Shown: in pieces, positions 23,000-33,498 of the stretch
Layout of the letters: each line of letters opens with the position of its first letter
Position numbering within the stretch: the stretch's first letter is position 1
DNA from: Bisporella sp. PMI_857
Lineage: Eukaryota > Ascomycota > Leotiomycetes > Helotiales > Helotiaceae
Direction: 5' to 3'
Length of the DNA stretch: 64,000 bases
Assembly (NCBI GenBank): GCA_021307315.1
Contig: JAJSPD010000020.1
Span: 558,001-622,000 of the forward strand
Program-made: the position numbers and the translations under genes
The notes under the pieces: model-generated
Told to the model about the DNA's origin: nothing
The model's database searches: none
What the model saw: the letters and a program-made list of their open reading frames with translations, nothing else

Positions 23000-23760
23000 C
23001 AGGCCGTGGAAGAAGAGATCCCATTCTGCGTGCAATAATACTGCCAGGGATTGGCTATTTCCTGTTGAAACAGGAAAAGGCAGAGGCATCATCCAGGTGA
23101 AACCCTGGCAGATGATTACAGTGTGGCTGCAATAATCAATCAAGTTCTACCGGTTTCCGTTGACAATATTGTGACTCAAGCAAACATTGGGATGTTATCC
23201 ACTGACCTTGCCATGCATAATGCCATCCTCCACATTCCAAAAGACTGGCCTTAAATTTAGGTCATCATCAACAACGGGCACGATGGGTGCAAAACGCCGT
23301 TTTACATAGAGTTATGCGAAGAGTCAGCGAAGAAGCCTTAGACAAACTGCAAACTAGGCGGCAAGTCAAACCATACCCGCCCAATCTAGAAGCTTCGTGC
23401 AAATTGATCTAGGATATCTCTCCAGAATGACATCGAGGAGGCGCAGCGAGAAGGTCTATCTGAACCTCCTATTCTGGAGTCAAGGACCGAAATAGAACGA
23501 CCAACATCTGCGAAGCAGCCGCAGCTCTCTATACAACACCTAGATCACGCGTATTTATCTCGAGATCACCATTGGAAACACGATATTCAATGACGAGAAC
23601 CAGTACACTATCTACAGCTTTCCTCCCGAGTTCCTGTTTAGTATAATGACCAGAAATTACCCTCAAATTCTGAACGGATGCCTAGTCGAGGGCAATACTA
23701 GCCAACACAAGTCGGCTGTTCTGATGACAATGTAACTGTCATTGAGCGGATATGCGCTTA
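23000..23760 (+). pseudogene. Possible degraded coding remnant, unidentified
   Basis: Short protein-like stretches appear in alternating plus-strand frames, interrupted by stops: one with RRDPILRAIILPGIGYFLL, one with VAAIINQVLPVSVDNIV ending at a TAA near 23250, and one with LEITIGNTIFNDENQYTIY near 23560-23735. No single frame or intron set joins them. I do not recognise a family. It could be an old pseudogene or chance. Confidence 0.2.
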
Positions 23761-24983
23761 ATAACTTTGAAAGTATGGGAGACTTTATAATGTAGATTAC
23801 AATGCTAATTTTTCCATAGACAACAATATATCTTCATATCGAATATTGGATGAACTAGCTGTAGGCCTTAGCAGGAATTATGCGGTTTGGCGGGGAGGAC
23901 GAACAGCGTGCTGGCATTCTTATTACATTTGGAGTTTCTCTGTTGATGGTCATAATATGAGACTACAAGCACGACATACTCTTCTATCCGTGCTGAAGGC
24001 TTTGATCCGACACACCAGATTGGTTTGAATCTGGTTAAAAGCAGACTATTGAACAGAATATTTCAGTTTCGGTGTGATTTCCGAGCTATTAATCAAGCTC
24101 TAGGAAAACAAGGTGTGGAAAAACATACTGTGCGTGTCGAATTTGAAATACACGCTTGGAATGCACTTTCTGGTGATGACTCCGGACTTACCATCCTTTG
24201 ACCAATACGGCAGGGTGAATGAGGGCAGATGAGACTGAACACAACTTGGTTTCAATCTCTACACCTTCTTATGTGCAAATGGCATATAAAAGGTTTTGGC
24301 ATGAGAATTGAGTTCGCGGAGAGCTAACCTACAGAAGAGGTACAGTCTTGAAGACATCTCCCTCCTAAGTGTACCAATGTGCACATACTTCTGGAGGTTA
24401 CAAGTTTATAAAGAAATGAACGTTAGTCACGAAAGATGTCCTCAGATTCGAGTTGCTAGGCTGAGAAGTAAATTCGCTACCAAACACTGTTTTCGTATAT
24501 CCAAAGTAATACCCGAGCACAGCTTCATACTTTGCATAGGCGGGGATGGGTATAATAAGCGATCGGGTCGGGTCGGAACACACCGGAATGTGGCTTGACC
24601 ACTAGATTGAAACGTCTCACCGATAAAACTATAACTATGACGCAGTACCCGAACTTTGTAAACATCCCAATCATAGTCGCATACTGACTACAAATATCTA
24701 CGGATAGTTGCAGACTTCTGTTCCCCAATATGACCTCTGCCAGGAATGCCAAGTGCGTGCTAGGCACACCGCAACTTCGCTTGAAGCAGTCCCTCGTTGC
24801 CCCATCTTTGGGCTTGTCATGGAATGAGGTAGGTCTATTCTCCCACGTGCTATTTCGTCCCCGCGTCGCTATCGTATCTACGGGCTCAGCATCGAGAAGT
24901 CGACAACACATTCTTGTGTGTGATACAAGGCTAGAACCTTACTGCTATTTTGTACTATTATCTGAATCACCAAGCTTTCGACA

Positions 24984-26363
24984 ATGGCACATCATACGCC
25001 CGAAGTAGCTAACAGCATCACAATGCACCCTCATCCTTTCCACCTTCATCCAAATCGCTCCGAGCATATGCGAACTCATACGCCAGTCCAGACTATCCAG
25101 TCCACCAGACCAGGCGCCAGCACTTCGGTTGAGCCGGTGACACCGACAGGTGAAGAGCACGATCCTATTTCCCGACACACAACGAGTGGCATGACGGATA
25201 TTGAAGGACAAAGACCACCGAGATATACAAGAGAGAATGATCCGTACCAGCTATCCTCGGCTTATAAAAATGAGGACGAGCTCAAACGGATTTGTGCAAA
25301 CACATCGCGCAAGCGTGATGGCTTTGGTCCAATCACCCTCAACAAGGATGCACACAAAGCGCGCAAGATTCAAAAGTTCTATGAGACCCAAAATGAGAAA
25401 ATTGATCGCATGCTGAAGCCTGTGGATCAGCACGTCGCAGAAGCCAAGGAAGAGACTGGCGCGGATCACTTGAAGCTTCAAATTGCCATCTATGGCTCCT
25501 TTGGGGCTAATATCTGCCTCGCGATCTTGCAACTTTATGGTGCCATCACCTCCGGCTCGCTGTCCCTTATCACCACTGCAGCAGATTCAATCTTCGATCC
25601 CATGTCAAATATCACGCTCATACTTTCTAATCGTGCAGTAAAGCGCGTCGATGCAAACCGTTTCCCGTCAGGCAAGGCTCGGCTTGAGACAGTAGGCAAC
25701 ATCGCGTTCTGCTTCTTAATGACAGCGCTCTCCATAGTTATTATTGCCTTTTCGGTTAAGGATCTCATTGACGGTCATTCAGACGGTGACACTAAGAAAT
25801 TCAACCTTCCCTCTGTTTTAGCAGTCGTCGTCGCATTCGCCACTAAGTTTGCGCTGTTCCTCTACTGCTGGCCCCTTAAGGACAAATACTCGCAAGTTGA
25901 TATTCTGTGGCAAGATCATCGTAACGATCTTTTGGTCAATGGCTTTGGTATTATGACGTCCGTGGGTGGTTCGAAGCTTCTCTGGTGGATCGATCCCATG
26001 GGTGCCATCATGATCTCCTGCTTGATCTCCGGAGTCTGGCTGCACACGGCATTCAGCGAGTTCCTGTTGCTTGTCGGCGTCACCGCTTCTGTTGAAGTTC
26101 AGCAACTAATCACATATGTATGCCTCACACACTCTCCAGCTATTGAGGGCATCGACACAGTCCGTGTTTATCACTCTGGCCCGCGATTGATTGCTGAGGT
26201 TGACGTTGTCATGAGTGCTGAGTCTTCACTTCGTTATACTCACGATGTGGCAGAGGAGCTCCAGATCAAATTAGAGAGCCTGCCGGATGTAGAGCGAGCG
26301 TATGTGCATGTGGACTACGAGACGACACACAAGCCAGAACACGCTACTAAGAAGGATATCTGA
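24984..26363 (+). CDS. Cation diffusion facilitator (Mn2+-type CDF) transporter
   Basis: A single-exon gene of 459 residues starting at an ATG with an ACA context. Residues 1-165 are a long cytosolic N-terminus with a His-rich start (HHTPE, HPHPFHLHP), a possible metal-binding or buffering segment. The CDF membrane domain follows, with metal-site motifs DSIFD (201-205) and DHRND (311-315). The DxxxD form in both helices is the signature of the manganese branch rather than zinc (HxxxD). A C-terminal cytosolic domain ends with VDVVMSAESSL and YVHVDYETTHKPEH. Family role: proton-coupled Mn2+ export or sequestration in Golgi, vacuole or plasma membrane. Many fungal genomes have several such genes. 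Confidence 0.9.
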   Translation: MAHHTPEVANSITMHPHPFHLHPNRSEHMRTHTPVQTIQSTRPGASTSVEPVTPTGEEHDPISRHTTSGMTDIEGQRPPRYTRENDPYQLSSAYKNEDELKRICANTSRKRDGFGPITLNKDAHKARKIQKFYETQNEKIDRMLKPVDQHVAEAKEETGADHLKLQIAIYGSFGANICLAILQLYGAITSGSLSLITTAADSIFDPMSNITLILSNRAVKRVDANRFPSGKARLETVGNIAFCFLMTALSIVIIAFSVKDLIDGHSDGDTKKFNLPSVLAVVVAFATKFALFLYCWPLKDKYSQVDILWQDHRNDLLVNGFGIMTSVGGSKLLWWIDPMGAIMISCLISGVWLHTAFSEFLLLVGVTASVEVQQLITYVCLTHSPAIEGIDTVRVYHSGPRLIAEVDVVMSAESSLRYTHDVAEELQIKLESLPDVERAYVHVDYETTHKPEHATKKDI

Positions 26364-27078
26364 TCTCTCAATCTACGTGACGCTCGTTAAAGGTATCGAT
26401 GACATCATTTCCATTTTTACCCAGCAAGTGCCTTGTTAAAAGTTGCGGACACTGAGAGATGACATTCGTGGTTATTTTTAATTGTACATATATACATGCC
26501 GTTCACATTCATGACATACTTTTATTTAGGCACTAGGCATTCCACAAAATGAACTTATACATACTCTCCTGTCAAGGAGCCATCTGCTTTGGTTAGCTGA
26601 AGCTACAGCTCAGAATCCTATTCTCTACAGGTCCAGTATGCAGCATCATACCATTATGTCATTGCTCAGGTAATGTTTTATGGAGTACATTAGGGAACGC
26701 TCAATCCAGTACTGAGAATCAGTCAGGCAGACCGCACATCACAGATGGTGATTAGCTTGGCATGACAAGGACAAAATGGAGTTAAGCGAGCTACCAGTCT
26801 AGCTCTTCTCCATTGTTCTTGAGACGCGCTGTACCACTCTCGACGCGACTCCCAGCACGGTCGAGACGAAGGAGAGTAATTTGATTATCTGTGAAACTTT
26901 CTCAAGCTCAGATCTTTCATACTGGATTTACTATAATGTGTCACGTGAACTTTCATTGAATCAAAGGCAATAACCAATCAAGGCCATCCACGTTACTTAG
27001 ACTTGACTCTTGATCTGATCAGTTGATAGTCCCACTGCACACAGCGTTCTATTGTCTGATATATCAAGCTATTTCCCA
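26364..27078. other. Intergenic region between CDF and HET genes
   Basis: 715 bp with no supported ORF. Promoter of the HET gene on the right. Nothing else recognised. Confidence 0.45.
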
Positions 27079-29092
27079 ATGTTGATCTGTGCAAACTGTC
27101 GACGGGCCGCCTTTTGGGGTTCATTATCCGATGAAGGACGCAAGTCCTCTAACTTGACTTTTGCCCGTCCTTCGAGGCTGGGTAAGAATTTGACAATTGA
27201 GCACTGTACTGAATTCTCTAGTCTTGTCGAATCATCCGAGAGCTGTCTCATCTGCAAGTTCCTGTCTACAAGGATCCCAGAATCCAAGTATGTCCACTAT
27301 GCGCCATGGTCAGTGAAGCTTGTTCATACAAGACTGAATCGATCGTTAACTACTTGTTTAATGATGGAGGTGTGGGAACCGGGAACCGTCGAGAGTCCTG
27401 GATATCAGACGTTCGTCGGGTCAATGTTGGGTGTTTGCAATGAGAGCAGTGCTCTCACGCAACGAGCAATCTGGGGCAAGTCAGCACTGCCTTTTACAGA
27501 AAGGATTCCGGTGATTAAGAGCTGGCTGGAAGCGTGTATGGCCGAGCACAATTCATGCAGATTGACACGGACGACGTATCCAGCTAGATTTCTCGATTTG
27601 GGTGAGCACCAAAATCTACCGTCAGCAGTCCGTCTTGTCTATTCAGAAGAGGTCCAGAAGACAGTCCATTGTATCAGATACGTTGCACTAAGTCACTGCT
27701 GGAGCGCCACCACGATAGACCCTTATTGTACCAGAAAAGACAATCTTGAAGCCAACATGATAGATATTCCCCTACATCTGCTCTCGCGAACTTTTCAAGA
27801 CGCTATTCAAGTAACTCGTGCTCTTGGCTTACGCTTTTTGTGGATTGACTCACTATGTATTGTGCAAGATGACAAGAATGATTGGACCATTGAAGCTGCC
27901 AAAATGGCTCAGGTATACCAAGGAAGCTACTTTACAATCGCAGCAACTTCCTCGACCAACAGCGACGGGGGATTGTATCTCGACTCCCTAGCCCCATCCA
28001 TCGCACTATCTTCTCACAAAATCAGCATTGTACATAACGACAGTGGGGGAATAGTGCAGATACACACTTTATACGATTCCCAGCAGCTTCAAGGAAAACA
28101 ATATGGGATTCGAGACTCAGCTCTCGAGCCTGGGTTCTCCAAGAACAGGTTCTTTCCCCACGATTAATTCACTTCACAGAGCATCAGATGTTCTTCCAAT
28201 GTTTTTCTGGCCTAGAATCCGAAGACGGAACTGTGAATGATGCTGGTTTATCTAGTTTAAAAGGAACAGCTTTAACCCCGGAAGGCGAAATGGGTCTTGG
28301 CATGAGGGACTTTAGTACTCCAGCTCAAGCCATAAGTTCATGGTGGTCATGGGTAGAGGAATACTCCTACAGAAGCTTGACCTTTCACTCGGATAGAATG
28401 GCTGCCGTAGCTGGGATAGTGATGTATTACCGGAGTGTAACGCTTGATGAGGCTATTCTTGGCCTATGGAAAGAGACCCTATGGTCTGACCTTGGATGGC
28501 AAGTCGATGATAGCTCTAATCAAGATGTCACGAGTCACCTCCCAGCTAAGTAAGTGCTTTTTATGTTATACTTTCCGGCTAATGGTGCTACAGTATTCCG
28601 ACCTGGTCTTGGTTGTCGGTTCGTCCAGGACTCAAAGTCAGGCGCGTCACAAATCTTGGAGGCATTACGCGCGACAACTGTGAGAACATTTTGAAAGTGC
28701 TTGAATGGGATGTGCAATGGGAAGGGCCTGCCTTCACATCAAATCTCATCAGCTCAAAACTAGCCGTTTCGTGTTTGCTGAAGCCACTAGGCGCGGTCTT
28801 GCCACTTGCAAGAGGTAAGAATAGACGCATGATTGACTTTGAGGTTTCATGGGATGAATTTCTCAATGTTTCAATCTGGCTCGACAACCTACCTGGTGAG
28901 AAAGAGAACAAAGACTTGACCTTACTTTGCTTATTTTCTGATGCCGTGTACGAATATTTTATTCTTGCAAAGAAGAAAGAAGATAAAGCTGAGAAGAGAT
29001 ATATGCGTCTGGGCTCAGGGCAGATTCATAGACCTAAAGGTCGTGCAGGTTTCTTTTATGATGCCGTGCCAACACAGATAATACTTGTATGA
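27079..29092 (+). CDS. HET-domain protein with a reading-frame break (possible pseudogene)
   Basis: The first ATG is at 27079 (MLICANCRRAAFWG). The frame carries the HET signature: YVALSHCWS (about 201-208) and LRFLWIDSLCIVQDD (about 253). Then an AATSSTNSDGGL segment. This frame stops at 28167, but the third HET block SSRAWVLQEQVLSPRLIHF lies in another frame, open from 28038 onward. An obvious 44-nt intron (28550-28593, GTAAGT...GCTAATGGTGCTACAG) then joins to an exon ending at 29092. Between about 28038 and 28115 the frame must shift. No good intron does this; a 44-nt GTGGGG...CAGCAG candidate (28043-28086) would fit but is weak. Family role: heterokaryon-incompatibility cell-death trigger. 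Whether this copy works depends on that shift. Confidence 0.75.
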
Positions 29093-29396
29093 AAATTCAG
29101 GAGAAAGAGCCACTAAATATTCTCCATGTATTTCAAAGAATCATCATTAAAGAGTTGCGGAAAGAAAATGGTACAGGCAGCAAGACGTCTCGAACGACAG
29201 AATATAGCACTGGCTATAAAATATGCGCCAAAGCATTCGATTTAGGCCAATACATAACAAAGTTGTACTGTAACATGCATAAAGGTTCTGATTGCATGAT
29301 CTGAGGTATCGAAGAACCAAGATCCTCAGGAGAGGCGCATGAAAGAGAGGCTACATAAGAGGTACTGCTTACTTTCCAGCAAGGTATGCCACTACA
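29093..29396. other. Short intergenic stretch
   Basis: 304 bp between the HET gene and the next plus-strand gene. No gene or repeat seen. Confidence 0.4.
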
Positions 29397-29504
29397 ATGT
29401 CGATGAGTATTTTTGACCACACAATATCCGGTGACCCACCAATCCGCATGAAAGGCTTACGTAGAATTCTCCTCCCTCTCAAGCTTAATTTTCGAATTCA
29501 CATC

Positions 29505-30695
29505 ATGACAAGACAAAAGCGAAAACCTTCAGAGCCCAACGCGACAACATCTCAGGCAATTAGAAGAATGCCCGCTCAACCGCCCGACGTCACCGAGAAT
29601 TCCAGCGCAGAAAGAACACATACCACAACACAGAAAGGCAAGGAGAAGAAAATCAAGGAAGAAGCGCCTACCCCTTCTTCTGAAGCAGATCCCTCAAGTC
29701 CCCCATCAGGCGATGCAAAAATCATCCTCCCAACGGCGGCATACCGTATCCTATCCCCTAACCTCCCAAAACGTCTCTTCACCATAGATATCTACAGTAC
29801 TCCAGGTATTCGTTACCTCCGAGCCGTAGACTCCAATGCAAGCTCTCTCCCAGAGACCGCAGAAGAATTCAAGTACTCGATCGACCATCTGCGCTACAAG
29901 AATCCATGGGTCCAGACCTGGGAAAGCAGGGTGCAGGCAGAAGAGATAGCGAAGAGGGTGGGCGGACAGGTATTCGAGATTGATGTGCGGAAGCTTGAGG
30001 GGAAGAGGATGATTGTGAGGGCTTATGATGACGAGGGCGAGGAAGGGGAGTTTCTGGTAGGAAATATGGTACCTGCCGAGGCGATCACCCAAGGAAAAGC
30101 ATGGCTGAACACGACAAAGAAGGACATGAAGAGCTGCGAGGTATCCTTAGATGGAGATCACACACCCTCCACAAGCCCATCCGAACACCTCACCTTAAAG
30201 GCAGCGTACAAGCAAAACAAACGCAACTCCACAGCACGCGCAGCCAAGCCTCCCCCACAGAAGACCGTAAAAGGAAAAGAAGAGCCTTCCGATAGCGACG
30301 ACGCCATGTTTGTGGGCCCACCGGAATACCCCATCTCAGAAGCAGCATCCGCGAAAAGGCAACAAAACGCCACAAGACGCGTGATCAAGCACCCACAACA
30401 AGCCACCGGCAGCAAAACAGACGAAACACCCGGGGCGAGGGACGCAGGGACAAATACCATGACGGGGAAAACCACGCAGCAGGGAAGAGAGACTGCTCAC
30501 CATGCGTTCCAGAGGCCAAGAAACCGTATCAGCGAGGGGGAAGAGGATCACGCGTTAGTCGCAAGCAGCGACGAGGAAACAAGCGACGAGATGGCAGGAT
30601 ACTTCGCGGCTTCGTCGTCGCGGAAGCGGTATGTACGCCCCCCGCCCCCAGCATGTTCTATTCGGGCACGAAGAAAAAAAAAAAACGATAGTTAA
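29505..30695 (+). CDS. Hypothetical charged, largely disordered protein
   Basis: One frame, open from 29397. The ATG at 29505 (MTRQKRKPSEPN) is preferred because the 36 residues before it look like leader sequence. From 29505 it gives 396 residues. Residues 1-75 are Lys/Glu/Ser-rich. About 75-210 seem folded, with AAYRILSPNLPKRLFTIDIY and NPWVQTWESRVQAEEIAKRVGG, and a DDEGEEGEFLVG turn. The rest alternates basic and acidic low complexity (ASSDEETSDEM) and ends in a basic cluster RARRKKKND. Composition suggests a nuclear protein. No family recognised. The last 60 nt could instead be a 3' splice event (GTATGT at about 30629), which I could not decide. Confidence 0.55.
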   Translation: MTRQKRKPSEPNATTSQAIRRMPAQPPDVTENSSAERTHTTTQKGKEKKIKEEAPTPSSEADPSSPPSGDAKIILPTAAYRILSPNLPKRLFTIDIYSTPGIRYLRAVDSNASSLPETAEEFKYSIDHLRYKNPWVQTWESRVQAEEIAKRVGGQVFEIDVRKLEGKRMIVRAYDDEGEEGEFLVGNMVPAEAITQGKAWLNTTKKDMKSCEVSLDGDHTPSTSPSEHLTLKAAYKQNKRNSTARAAKPPPQKTVKGKEEPSDSDDAMFVGPPEYPISEAASAKRQQNATRRVIKHPQQATGSKTDETPGARDAGTNTMTGKTTQQGRETAHHAFQRPRNRISEGEEDHALVASSDEETSDEMAGYFAASSSRKRYVRPPPPACSIRARRKKKNDS

Positions 30696-31454
30696 CCCAA
30701 GAAGCGCGAACCCTTTTTTGAGATCCCAGCATCAGACATACGGGTTTCAGCTATGAGATGAGCATTATCTAGCTCAGCGCACGAAAAGCACGACTTGCTT
30801 GCTAGCTGGCTAGCCGCCGCCAAAGCGTCCATATTAGGCGTGGGGGGAGGAATATCTATAATTTATCACGATGCGTGGGTAGGGTGGCGTACTTAGGTAC
30901 TACAATCGGAGCAGGGGATACATAAATACATAAACATAGAATTCTTATTCAGACATGTCGATTTTGAATTAAAGTATACAAGCTATGAAATGGTAATGTT
31001 AGTAAATTGAAAAAAACTAGATGAGACGGTTTTCTTTTGGGTCTGGGTCATGTGATTTATGCATTTTCCACTAGTCCTTAAGCGAAAAGAATTCAGGGGG
31101 CAGCCTGGTACCGTCACGAAAGCCTTGGCACTATCGGTGTCCTAGGCCCAGCGTGTCGCGGTGCTCGCACAGCCTGCTTCATTATCTGGCGCTTGGTGTT
31201 CAATGTGACACATTCTATTGACTCGATGCATGCAGCATCAGGTGAGGCTGAAGCAGAAGAAACCATGATACATCTGCATTGAGAAATCGATAACTCTAGC
31301 CTGCATGAGCCGCAAGCCACGATTTTTCCGGGCCGAGAAGGCTGCTGTCTAAGCAATATACTATTATGTGTAACCTCAAATTTCCCCACCGCACGGAGGT
31401 AATGCTTTGGATAATGTGCACTTTCATTGTAATATAGCCGGTTCAAGTCGACTA
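30696..31454. other. Convergent intergenic region
   Basis: 759 bp between convergent genes. A 144-codon minus-strand frame (31548-31114) overlaps the end of the coiled-coil gene in another frame and looks like noise. No other signal. Confidence 0.4.
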
Positions 31455-32838
31455 TCAGTCCCGATAAACCACCAACCTCGCCTTCTCCAGTGTAATCAAT
31501 TTCAAGGGATCCTCTTCCGTCCTCTTCACCAGCGCACCAAACAAACAAAATGCCACATCTCCAACAGGCGTATCTTTGGAATCGGCCTTTTCATCCGCTT
31601 CCTCATCTGCAAACTCGAGATGACCGGTTAAAGGTCCCTCAAACTTCTTCAGTACACGGAACACATCTCGCGCACTCCTCATCAGGGCGCTCAAAGCCAA
31701 TGCATCCTCACATAATTTCAAGAGAAGTTCTTGACACTTCTTACCAGCTGCAGCATCCTTGATCTCTAATGGCTTGAGGAATTCCCAGATGTACTGTGCA
31801 GTATCGGCTGCTATGTTTGAATCTGACATTTTGGTTTCACCTTTGACCAGCTCCCCACATTTTATAGACGCACTTCGCCATTCTACGAAGTCTTTGAGAT
31901 TTTCTGCATCAATATTTAGCTCTGATACTATATATGCTCACTATATGATAAGGGAGATACCTTTCTTCAGCTTCTTCCAAAAAAATCCTTCAAGAGTCTC
32001 CAGATCTTCATCATACTTACTCAATGTCCGATCATATCCAAAAAACGGGCGTGAGATAATCCTTACACATAATATGTTGAAGATTTCGCCTCGTACACGA
32101 TTTGCGAGATACTTCTTTGGGCGTTTGAATTGTTTCCAAGGACTGAAGAACTCATATTGTACTTGATTTGTCTGTGATAAAGGGGACACAAGTTTGTCTC
32201 CATATGTTCCTCTGACAATTCGAATTATTTGGGATGCCAAGGAACTAAACTTTGCAATGACGGCGCTATCAATAACGTGGACTGTTGAAGGTTTAATCAG
32301 CATACTTCGGAGGTTTGCGATTCTTTCATTGAGCTGGCGGAACTTCTGCTGCTCGTTGTAAAGCTGGGCATTGAAATTCTGTTGTTGGATTTCAGCATTC
32401 CATTTTAGTTGATCTATCTCGGATTTCTTTTCTCCAAGCTCTAGACTGAGTGAATCGATACGTGCTGTAAGCTCATTCATCCGAGAGATTGCTTCTGCGT
32501 GAGGATACGGTGGGGATTGGTTATGGCTGCTAACTTGTCCTGTGACGCGATTCACCAAAGCCCCCATTAAACCTGGCTTCTAAGCCAATGTTATTTGGGC
32601 AGATTATGGAATATAGGTTTAAACTAACAGCTGGTTCTTCCAAGTTGCCACTTTCTGGAACAATAATGCGTTTCTGCAATTCCTCCTGCACAGCAACCCT
32701 TATCTTGATATCTATCTGATCTAAATGTTGCTGTAGTAAGATACGAATATCATTTCCATCTGCGCCTGCCTGAGGCTCGTGTGAGTTGTTTTGTCGTTCG
32801 AGGAGGTACTCGGCCATTTGAACATCAGGCTGATCCAT
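31455..32838 (-). CDS. Coiled-coil protein of unknown function
   Basis: Three exons: 32838-32629, 32579-31961, 31903-31455; 425 residues starting MDQPDVQMAEYLLER (a further ATG at 32898 is in frame). The 49-nt intron has GTTAGT and CTTAG. The second intron can be 57 nt (to 31904) or 39 nt (to 31922), both in frame. I chose 57 nt as the more usual length. About residues 95-160 form a heptad-like coiled coil (ARIDSLSLELGEKKSEIDQL... LNERIANL). A globular part follows, and the C-terminus has a helical LLLKLCEDALALSALMRSARD segment and an acidic EADEKADSKD patch. I know this arrangement from many unnamed ascomycete proteins but no function. It is divergent from the Hsp70-like gene, 660 bp away. 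Confidence 0.7.
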
Positions 32839-33498
32839 TAATCTAATAGAATGGTTTGGAGGACTTCGATAATGAACAACAACGATCCGGCAGTTCATAG
32901 AGAGTGATCTGTTCTGGCAGCTTTAAGGTGCTAGGAAGAGGCTGGAAAAAGTGTGGTTTGGGGGGTGCGGCTCACATTTAGCTAAGGCTCGCTAAGTGGC
33001 TATCCGCAGCAAAAGCCTCAATGCAATTGCCTGAGACAAGCCCGACGCCACAGACGCACCAAATCAAGCGACTAGATCTCCTCTATTTCAAACTCGGCAG
33101 CTGAAATATGCAGGACTGGGCCCTCTGTTACATTTTTGATATGCCAAACACGATGCCTCACTCGGTAACCATTTCCGGAACCAAGGGAGTGGCAAGCGAA
33201 CTAATGATATCTGAGCGTTAACCTTGTCATATTGAACTTGCGACAGATATTTTAATGAAACTCTCATATTGGGAAAGCCTCGCGAAAGCCTTGCGGTCCT
33301 TGAGGCTCTAATCCTCCCAGAATAGGATGTAATTCCAGCCGCGCGCACTGCTAGAGACTTAACATTGCCTTGCTCCTCGCTTCAGGTTCTTTGTTCTTCT
33401 CCCATTCATACTTCTTGATTAGATCACGCCTTGCCTTTTTTCTCAGACTAAAACCTCGCGCTCGCTATCTTAGTGTATCCCTCTATTTGTTGACCTTC
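32839..33498. promoter_or_regulatory. Divergent promoter region, coiled-coil / Hsp70-like genes
   Basis: 660 bp between two start codons pointing away from each other. The right end (33360-33498) is rich in CT tracts typical of fungal leaders. No heat-shock element was convincingly seen. Confidence 0.45.

Larger units (their letters stand above)
19605..24983. other. 5.4-kb gene-poor region
   Basis: The longest intergenic stretch of the window. ORFs of up to 183 codons (19922-20473) exist on both strands, but they overlap each other and lack domains, splice support and ordinary composition. 22319-22342 has a small GGGACT tandem repeat. 23000-23760 contains broken protein-like frames, reported separately. 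The left part, next to the minus-strand gene start at 19604, is GC-richer and may be a long promoter or 5' leader. Confidence 0.45.

Noticed and set aside
27975..28120. 146-nt intron (GTATCT...CTCAG) to repair the HET frame
   Set aside because: It restores phase but would delete the usual stretch between the second and third HET blocks and has no clear branch site.
31114..31548. 144-codon minus-strand ORF
   Set aside because: It overlaps the C-terminus of the coiled-coil gene in another frame and looks random.
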